From contig NZ_OCPC01000001.1 of the NCBI RefSeq assembly GCF_900220985.1, positions 536,836-600,835 on the forward strand: a DNA stretch of 64,000 bases. The letters are read 5' to 3'. The stretch comes from Parahoeflea halophila (GTDB taxonomy: Bacteria > Pseudomonadota > Alphaproteobacteria > Rhizobiales > Rhizobiaceae). The position numbers were made by a program, and so were the translations under genes. This document shows positions 58,288 to 64,000 of the stretch, piece by piece (position 1 is the stretch's first letter; each line of letters begins with the position of its first letter). The notes beneath the pieces are model-generated. The model had not been told where the DNA came from. It saw only the letters and a list, made by a program, of their open reading frames with translations, and made no database searches.

Positions 58288-60180
58288 CTAGGCCTCGTCA
58301 ACTTCCGGTGTCCGCCGCCGCGTGACGATGCCCATCTCATCGTTCTCGCGCATGCGCTTGAGCTGCTCCTCGGCTTCCGTCGCTTCGCGCTGGCGGTCCC
58401 ACATGGAAGCATAAAGTCCTTTCTGGGCAAGAAGTTCCGCATGACGTCCGCGTTCGGCAATCTGACCGTCCTTGAGCACGATAATCTCGTCGGCGCTGAC
58501 CACCGTCGACAGCCGGTGAGCGATGACCAGTGTAGTCCGGCCCTTGGAGACGAAATCAAGCGCTGCCTGGATCTCCTGCTCGGTGGCAGTGTCGAGTGCC
58601 GAGGTCGCCTCGTCGAGAATGAGGATCGGCGGCGCCTTGAGGATGGTGCGGGCAATCGCCACGCGCTGCTTTTCCCCGCCCGAGAGTTTCAATCCGCGTT
58701 CACCGACCATCGACTTGAAGCCGTCCGGCAGCCTGCGGATGAAATCACCGATCTGCGCCAGGTCCGCCGCCCGGCTGACTTCTTCCTCGCTGGCATCGAT
58801 CCGGCCATAGCGGATATTGTAGGCGATGGTGTCGTTGAACAGAACCGTGTCCTGAGGCACCATGCCGATCGCCGCCCTCAGGCTTTGCTGTGTCACGTCG
58901 CGGACGTTCTGACCATCGATCGCGATATTGCCCGACTGGATGTCGTAGAACCGGTACAGAAGCCGTGAAATCGTCGACTTGCCCGCCCCCGACGGCCCGA
59001 CGATGGCCACCGTCTTGCCAGCAGGCACCTCAAACGAGACACCCCTGAGGATCGGACGTGCCGGGTCGTAGCTGAAATTGACATCCTCGAAGCGGATCGC
59101 CCCCTGACCGACCACCAGCGGCTTCGCATGCGGCGCATCGCGAACTTCCGGCTCCACATCGAGAAGCTCGAACATCTGCTCGATGTCGGTGAGACCCTGG
59201 CGGATCTCGCGATAGACGAAACCGATGAAATTGAGCGGGATCGAAAGCTGCATCAGCATCGCGTTGATGAACACGAAGTCGCCGATGGTCTGCTCGCCGG
59301 CCTGCACCGCAAGCGCCGACATCACCATCATCACGGTCATGCCGACACCGAAGATGACGCCCTGGCCCATATTGAGCCAGCCAAGCGAGGTCCAAACCTG
59401 CGTCGCCGATTTCTCGTAGGAGGCCATCGAGACATCGAAGCGCTGCGCCTCCATGGCCTCGTTGCCGAAATATTTCACGGTCTCGAAATTGAGAAGCGAA
59501 TCCACGGACTTTGTGTTGGCGTCCGTGTCCGAGGCGTTCATCGAGCGTCGGATCCCGATCCGCCAGTCCGATGCCCGCACGGTAAACCAGATATAGAGCC
59601 AGACAGTGACAGCCGTCACCAGAACATAGCTCCAGCCATAGGCAACGCCGAAAATGACCGCCGTCAGCGCAAACTCGATCAGCGTCGGCGCAGTGTTGAG
59701 AATGGTAAAGCGGACGATGGTCTCGATGCCCTTGGTGCCGCGCTCGATGACGCGGGACAGGCCGCCGGTGCGCCGCTCGAGGTGAAACCTGAGCGACAGC
59801 TCATGCATGTGCACGAAGGTCTTGTAGGCCAGCTGCCGCACCGCATGCTGGCCAACACGGGCAAACAGAGCATCACGCAGCTGGTTGAAACCCCACTGCA
59901 CGATCCGCACCACATTGTAGGCGACCACCAGCATCACCGGCGTCGCAATCAGCGCCGGCATCCAGGATACCACATCGGGCTTGCCGTTGAGCGCATCGGT
60001 GGCCCATTTGAAGAAATAGGGAACCGAGATCAGCACCAGCTTCGACAGAAGCAGAAACAGCGTCGCCCACAGCACCCGCATCTTGAGGTCCGGCCGGTCC
60101 GACGGCCACATGTAAGGCCACAGGTTTTTCAAGGTGCCGAAGGGATTTCCCTGGTCGGCGGATACGGTTTTCGAAGCCAA
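58288..60180 (-). CDS. Atm1-type ABC exporter (heavy-metal/GSH type)
   Basis: A 630-residue half-transporter, with six N-terminal helices and an ATPase: Walker A GPSGAGKST, signature LSGGEKQRVAIAR, Walker B ILILDEATSALD. Similar to mitochondrial Atm1/ABCB7 and bacterial Atm1, which export glutathione complexes or metals. It starts 21 bases after the ArsR gene on the same strand, so the ArsR protein probably controls it, suggesting metal-stress export. Confidence 0.9.
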   Translation of the reverse strand: MASKTVSADQGNPFGTLKNLWPYMWPSDRPDLKMRVLWATLFLLLSKLVLISVPYFFKWATDALNGKPDVVSWMPALIATPVMLVVAYNVVRIVQWGFNQLRDALFARVGQHAVRQLAYKTFVHMHELSLRFHLERRTGGLSRVIERGTKGIETIVRFTILNTAPTLIEFALTAVIFGVAYGWSYVLVTAVTVWLYIWFTVRASDWRIGIRRSMNASDTDANTKSVDSLLNFETVKYFGNEAMEAQRFDVSMASYEKSATQVWTSLGWLNMGQGVIFGVGMTVMMVMSALAVQAGEQTIGDFVFINAMLMQLSIPLNFIGFVYREIRQGLTDIEQMFELLDVEPEVRDAPHAKPLVVGQGAIRFEDVNFSYDPARPILRGVSFEVPAGKTVAIVGPSGAGKSTISRLLYRFYDIQSGNIAIDGQNVRDVTQQSLRAAIGMVPQDTVLFNDTIAYNIRYGRIDASEEEVSRAADLAQIGDFIRRLPDGFKSMVGERGLKLSGGEKQRVAIARTILKAPPILILDEATSALDTATEQEIQAALDFVSKGRTTLVIAHRLSTVVSADEIIVLKDGQIAERGRHAELLAQKGLYASMWDRQREATEAEEQLKRMRENDEMGIVTRRRTPEVDEA

Positions 60181-60201
60181 GTCAGTTGTCCTTGTTTCCG
60201 C

Positions 60202-60582
60202 TCAGGGCCGCCGCGGCGTTCCCTGCCGGGTGTGGTCTGCCAATTCACCGTCGCCGGAGGGCGAACAACCGCCACTGCAACAATGATCAAGTGTTGTGCC
60301 TATGATGCCCGCCAACTCCCGCAGCGCCGCGGCGTTGACGGTATAACGGGAACTCTGCCGGTCGGCGCGGAAGCTCACGAGCCCGGCCTCCACCAGCACC
60401 TTGAGATGCTGCGAAACCGTCGATTGCGCCAGACCGGTGGGGCCAACCAGATCCTTTACGCAACAGCTGTGTCCTGTACCCAGGCTGCGCAACAGGCGCA
60501 ACCGCACGGGATGCGCCAACGCCGCGAGTTTGCGGGCCACGGCTTCGTCATGACAGGAAGGACCTGAATCAGCAATATTCAT
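60202..60582 (-). CDS. ArsR/SmtB family metalloregulator
   Basis: A 126-residue winged-helix repressor. The HTH is TGLAQSTVSQHLKVLVEAGLV. Cys-rich segments GTGHSCCVKDL and DHCCSGGCSPSG are likely metal or metalloid ligands (two Cys pairs and a single Cys). ATG 60582 overlaps a perfect 12-bp inverted repeat that is likely its own operator. First gene of an operon with the Atm1-type exporter. Which metal is sensed cannot be read from sequence. Confidence 0.88.
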   Translation of the reverse strand: MNIADSGPSCHDEAVARKLAALAHPVRLRLLRSLGTGHSCCVKDLVGPTGLAQSTVSQHLKVLVEAGLVSFRADRQSSRYTVNAAALRELAGIIGTTLDHCCSGGCSPSGDGELADHTRQGTPRRP

Positions 60583-60611
60583 CGTTCATCGGCGATATAC
60601 GATGAACGATG
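60580..60611. promoter_or_regulatory. Perfect 12-bp operator of the ArsR gene
   Basis: CATCGTTCATCG (60580-60591) and CGATGAACGATG (60600-60611) are exact reverse complements with an 8-base spacer. The arms cover the ATG and the -10 region, ideal for autorepression. Confidence 0.75.
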
Positions 60612-60620
60612 TCCGGTCAA
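60594..60620 (-). promoter_or_regulatory. Possible promoter of the arsR-exporter operon
   Basis: On the minus strand, TTGACC (60615-60620) and TATATC (60594-60599) with a 15-base spacer. The -10 lies within the operator. Transcription would begin only a few bases before the ATG, giving a nearly leaderless message, consistent with the lack of a ribosome-binding site. Confidence 0.45.
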
Positions 60621-60625
60621 CCGAT

Positions 60626-62806
60626 CTAGCGTTTTTTGGCTTCGCCGAGGAGCTTTTTGTGCATCTCTTCGGCATTCTCCATCGGTTCTTCAGGCACGGA
60701 GAACACCTGGCCCGGCTGGATCCGGTTCGGATTCTGGATCTGGGACCGATTGGCCAGGTAGATCGTGGTGTAGCGCACGCCTTCGCCATAGGTCCGGCGC
60801 GAGATCTGCCACAACGTGTCACCCCGGCGGATGATGACGGCGCCGGGCGTCGAAGCCAGTGGCGCCTGGAGAATGGTCTTTGGCTCGCCTGGTTCGCCTA
60901 GATCGCCTGGTTCACGGGGACCGGCCGCAACAATCTCTTCTCCGGCAAGCTCCGCATCCGTCATGTCCGCAGGTGCCGCGAGCGCGGTCTCAGCCTGTGA
61001 GAGAGCTTCGGCCATCTTGGACAAGTCGCCGGTGACCAGACGGTCGACCGGCGATGGCTCGTCCCCGGTCCCGGTCGAACCGGCGTCTTCTGCTACGGCA
61101 CCGTCTGCCCCTGGCGCCAGGGCCGCAAGCGCGGACCTGGCCTGCAGGCGCATTGATTTCGCGATCGCCTGGGCTTCAGCACTGCTGCCCGCCGGAAGCT
61201 CGGCAATGGATGCTGCCTTGAGCTTGTCCACGGCATCCTCCATCGCCGCACCCATCTCGGCAGTATCAGGTTGCTGGCCGGATGAAGTCATCTGCTTGAG
61301 CGCCGACAGCGCATCAAACGCGCTTTCGCGCATCTTCGACAGGCCGGCAATATCGTGCTGCACGAGATCTTCCGGAGCGGAAGCTTCACCCGCAGGCTCC
61401 GCGTCAGCCACCTCGACCTCTTCGGCTGGTTCCGCCGGCGCGACCGCGGCCAGCGCCCCGCCTTCGGGGCGATTAAACGGCACGGTCGCCCGCAACAGCA
61501 CGGTCTCCCCCGCCTTATCCATCATGTCGGCGCTGATGAAATGATCGCCGACCGCCAACTCGCCCGTTGCCTCGACGATGAAGCGTCCAGTCTCATCGGC
61601 CGTATCGGTACCGATCAGCTTGCCATCGGCACTGACCCGGACCTGGTGGCCCGCGGTCGCAGACCCGGCAACGAAGATCCGGTCGCCCTCGATTTCCACG
61701 GCGTCGACTCGCACGCTGGCGTCCGCGGGAACCGGTGCAGGCGCTGTTTCAGCGTCCGAAGCCGGCGCCGCCAGGGCGACCTCGGACTCCGCATTTGCGT
61801 TTGCGTCTTCAGCTTCAGTCTCCTGATCCGGCGTTGCGGCGGTCTCCGGTTCATCGACCCCCTCGCTTTCGCCGGATACCTGTGGCGCCGACGTGGTCAG
61901 CACGCTTGATGCCTCCGGCAGCGCTGGTGTCTGGGTGCCGGCCCCGGCATTGCCTGCGCTGGTGTCGGCAGCAGCCAGTTCAGTCCCTGCTTCCGAGCCG
62001 GATTCACTGGCGCCGGCAGCAGCCGTCCCGGCTCGGGCTTCAGCCTCGCCGGCGGCTGGCGCCGCGCCCTCGCTGCCGAGAGTTGCAGCGGCCTGAGAAC
62101 CGTCCGCCCCCTCGCCTGTCCCGGCTGCTTCGGCTGTTTCAGCATTCTGCGGAGGTGCCGATGCTGCAGCAATTTCGACCGCGTCATCGACCGGGGCGGC
62201 TTTGGGCTGCGTGATGATCCGGCTGGCTTTGCCGGGCTTGCTGACCATGGCGAGAAGCTCACCATCGGCGGATTCGGGAACCGACACCGTGGCCACCTCT
62301 TCGGACTGCCGCACCTTCCCGTCCGCATCCGTGACCCGCAATGTCAGCTGGTAGTCGCCCGCCGGCAACGGCGTATCCAGAACGACCGCAAAATCGCCGC
62401 TGGAGCCAACTTCAGTCGTGGCGATCACGGTCTCCCCATTCATGATTTCGAGCGTGGTGCCGGGCTCGGCCTTGCCCGCGATCACGGTTGAACCATCGGG
62501 CTCGACCCGAAGCAGATCGAAGCCTGGCATGGCAAAACTGTCGCCCTCCATTGCCGGCTCTGTTGCCTCGGCTGGCTTCGAACCGGCCTCGGCCTCGGCC
62601 GCGTCCGCGGGCAGACCCTCCTGCACCGGTGCCTCCTGCGGCTGGTCAGCCGGCGCCGTGGCGTCAACCATATTGGTCTTCGGAGCCGGGACGGATGCCA
62701 CTTCGGTTTCAGTCTTGAAAATGCTGGGTGCTAAAAAGAACGCGCCGAGGGCAATCGCCGCTGCGAAGCCGAGAAGAACCAGAAAACCGGCATTGTTTTT
62801 ATTCAT
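60626..62806 (-). CDS. LysM domain protein with Ig-like regions and an Ala/Glu-rich middle
   Basis: A 726-residue protein. N-terminal membrane anchor (FLVLLGFAAAIALGAFFLA), then two Ig-like beta regions (e.g. GKAEPGTTLEIMNGETVIA, GSATAGHQVRVSADGKLIG), a long low-complexity Ala/Glu/Pro region (~215-370), and a C-terminal LysM (IIRRGDTLWQISRRTYGEGV...IQPGQVFSVPE) for peptidoglycan binding. ATG 62806 has GGAG six bases before it. Probably periplasmic and cell-wall associated. The repetitive composition makes it fast-evolving. Confidence 0.82.
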   Translation of the reverse strand: MNKNNAGFLVLLGFAAAIALGAFFLAPSIFKTETEVASVPAPKTNMVDATAPADQPQEAPVQEGLPADAAEAEAGSKPAEATEPAMEGDSFAMPGFDLLRVEPDGSTVIAGKAEPGTTLEIMNGETVIATTEVGSSGDFAVVLDTPLPAGDYQLTLRVTDADGKVRQSEEVATVSVPESADGELLAMVSKPGKASRIITQPKAAPVDDAVEIAAASAPPQNAETAEAAGTGEGADGSQAAATLGSEGAAPAAGEAEARAGTAAAGASESGSEAGTELAAADTSAGNAGAGTQTPALPEASSVLTTSAPQVSGESEGVDEPETAATPDQETEAEDANANAESEVALAAPASDAETAPAPVPADASVRVDAVEIEGDRIFVAGSATAGHQVRVSADGKLIGTDTADETGRFIVEATGELAVGDHFISADMMDKAGETVLLRATVPFNRPEGGALAAVAPAEPAEEVEVADAEPAGEASAPEDLVQHDIAGLSKMRESAFDALSALKQMTSSGQQPDTAEMGAAMEDAVDKLKAASIAELPAGSSAEAQAIAKSMRLQARSALAALAPGADGAVAEDAGSTGTGDEPSPVDRLVTGDLSKMAEALSQAETALAAPADMTDAELAGEEIVAAGPREPGDLGEPGEPKTILQAPLASTPGAVIIRRGDTLWQISRRTYGEGVRYTTIYLANRSQIQNPNRIQPGQVFSVPEEPMENAEEMHKKLLGEAKKR

Positions 62807-62944
62807 TGTCTGCTCCGTGGAGACGGCATAAAATGTGTCATCTGCGCAAAAACCTATATGCTTTGAATACCGGGTACAAGAAAAAGCGATTTGCATCGCC
62901 CGCGCCATCTTGACCATGCGCGACTGGCTGTGCTCATTGCCTGC

Positions 62945-63556
62945 ATGAACACACCGTCAGCGCGCATAAGTTCCATCTGTGTCTATTGCGGATCCCAGCC
63001 TGGTCACGACCCAGCCTTTCGTCAGGCCGCCGAGATTCTGGGGCGCAGCATGGCCGGACAGGGCATCGGCCTGGTCTATGGTGGTGGCACCAGGGGCCTT
63101 ATGGGCGCGGTCGCGGAAGCCGTGTTGTCCCATGGCGGCAAGGTCACCGGCATCATCCCCGAATTCCTGATGGACAAGGAAGCCTCACGCCAGGAACTCG
63201 GCCAGCTGAGCGAACTGCATGTGACGGCAGACATGCACGAGCGCAAGCACATGATGTTCGAACGATCGGACGCCTTCGTCACGCTGCCCGGCGGCATAGG
63301 AACGCTTGAAGAGATTGTCGAAATCATGACCTGGGCGCAGCTCGGCCGCCATGTCAAACCGATGGTGCTGGCCAATATCAATGGCTTCTGGGATCCGCTG
63401 AGTGCCTTGATCGGCCACATGCGCGAGGCCGGTTTCATCCACACCGGCCATCTTGTCCGCCCGCTCGTGATCGAATCCGCCGAACAGATCGTGCCTGCGA
63501 TCCAGGCCGCGGCCACGGGCAACGGCGAAGACGAAACCATCATCTCGAAGATGTAG
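62945..63556 (+). CDS. LOG family protein (cytokinin riboside 5'-monophosphate phosphoribohydrolase)
   Basis: A 203-residue protein with the LOG motifs YGGGTRGLMG and PGGIGTLEE, residues for the nucleotide 5'-monophosphate phosphoribohydrolase reaction. In plants this activates cytokinins; bacterial homologues may act on AMP or cytokinins. ATG 62945 lacks a clear ribosome-binding site. It is divergent from the LysM gene (138 bases apart). Confidence 0.9.
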   Translation: MNTPSARISSICVYCGSQPGHDPAFRQAAEILGRSMAGQGIGLVYGGGTRGLMGAVAEAVLSHGGKVTGIIPEFLMDKEASRQELGQLSELHVTADMHERKHMMFERSDAFVTLPGGIGTLEEIVEIMTWAQLGRHVKPMVLANINGFWDPLSALIGHMREAGFIHTGHLVRPLVIESAEQIVPAIQAAATGNGEDETIISKM

Positions 63557-63651
63557 CTTTTTCCCGACCCGGACACCTCCAGCGGCGTCCGCACGGATTC
63601 GATCTCACCTGCCCCATCGGCACAAGCGGCAGGACTCACCAGCTAGTCATC

Positions 63652-64000
63652 TCATCTGGCTATGCCTGATGCAGCGGCCGCAGCTGCTGCCTGGCGCGCC
63701 CTGCGGCTGCGCAACAGCGAAGAGGTATAGATCGCCAGCGCAATCCAGATCAGCACGAACGCGGCCAGCTTGTAGGTCCCGAACGGCTCCTTGAAGACGA
63801 ACACCGCGATGAAGAAGATCATCGTTGGCGCGATGTACTGCATGATGCCGATTGTCGACAGCCGCAGCAACTTGGCGCCATTGGCGTAGATCATCAGCGG
63901 CACCGCGGTGACCACGCCGCACCCCAACAGCAACAGCACGTCCACCATCCCGGTATCACCGAAATGGCCAACGCCGTTGAATTCCACATAGGCGATGTAG
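63652..64000 (-). CDS. rarD: RarD-like EamA permease (5' truncated by the window edge)
   Basis: The C-terminal ~116 residues of a DMT-superfamily protein close to RarD: VEFNGVGHFGDTGMVDVLLL, then PLMIYANGAKLLRLSTIGIM and a basic tail. The frame continues past 64000. Four hydrophobic segments are visible. RarD is linked to chloramphenicol sensitivity in E. coli; substrate unknown. Convergent with the LOG gene. Confidence 0.82.
   Translation of the reverse strand, partial: YIAYVEFNGVGHFGDTGMVDVLLLLGCGVVTAVPLMIYANGAKLLRLSTIGIMQYIAPTMIFFIAVFVFKEPFGTYKLAAFVLIWIALAIYTSSLLRSRRARQAAAAAAASGIAR

Noticed and set aside
1-64000. CRISPR arrays, tRNA or rRNA genes, insertion sequences and prophage genes
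   Set aside because: I looked through the non-coding gaps and saw no regularly spaced repeats, cloverleaf-like sequences, transposase motifs or phage structural genes.

Overview
This window is a G+C-rich bacterial chromosome segment that looks alphaproteobacterial, order Hyphomicrobiales (Rhizobiales), probably near Rhizobiaceae/Hoeflea. The clues are the gene order dnaB-alr-radA-cvpA-purF, the fixNOQP/fixGHIS-type cbb3 oxidase clusters with FNR/FixK boxes, the pssA-psd pair, an HWE-family sensor kinase, and intergenic palindromes of a kind common in rhizobia. The genus is a guess. No rRNA, tRNA, CRISPR array, prophage or intact insertion sequence was seen.

Layout. 1-3.4 kb: the end of a fatty-acid-oxidation-type fusion enzyme, then paaZ. 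3.7-11.2 kb: an HWE kinase, a DMT permease, an aldehyde dehydrogenase/GST pair, an atypical SDR, a DUF938 protein and an exported DUF1194 protein. 11.4-16.1 kb: paaX and paaABCDE, the phenylacetyl-CoA epoxidase operon, with a clear promoter and inverted repeat before paaA. 16.1-17.1 kb: gene-free palindromic DNA. 17.1-21 kb: an accessory patch with a PIG-L deacetylase, a BioF2/CelD-like acyltransferase, two hypothetical proteins and AT-rich DNA. 21-25 kb: ornithine-cyclodeaminase-family protein, phasin, GNAT and a cation/proton antiporter. 25.1-27.2 kb: receiver, ethylene-receptor-like histidine kinase, receiver. 27.3-34 kb: gcdH, a PAS protein, an AraC regulator, a lone LuxR-type HTH protein, D-lyxose isomerase, MarR and gnd. 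34.1-46.6 kb: ccoGHIS, a HupE/UreJ-like protein, a DUF4198 protein, an MFS permease, ccoNOQP and a divergent hemerythrin. 47-54 kb: dnaB, alr, radA, cvpA, purF and an SDR. 54.2-64 kb: an Aas-like acyl-ACP synthetase, pssA, psd, an Atm1-type ABC exporter with an ArsR regulator, a LysM protein, a LOG protein and the end of rarD.

How the genes work together. The paa genes oxidise phenylacetyl-CoA to its epoxide (PaaABCE, with PaaD for maturation) and open the ring (PaaZ), under PaaX control; ligase and thiolase genes are not in the window. ccoNOQP encodes a high-affinity terminal oxidase, and ccoGHIS supplies its copper and assembly; both clusters carry TTGA-N6-TCAA boxes, so micro-oxic induction is likely. 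pssA and psd make phosphatidylethanolamine. The most unusual item is the 25.2-27.2 kb module. Its kinase carries a membrane domain matching plant ETR1 at Asp, Ile-Pro, Ile and Cys-x3-His positions with identical spacing, and it is flanked by two single-domain receivers without output domains. It is a good candidate for a bacterial ethylene- or copper-dependent signalling system.
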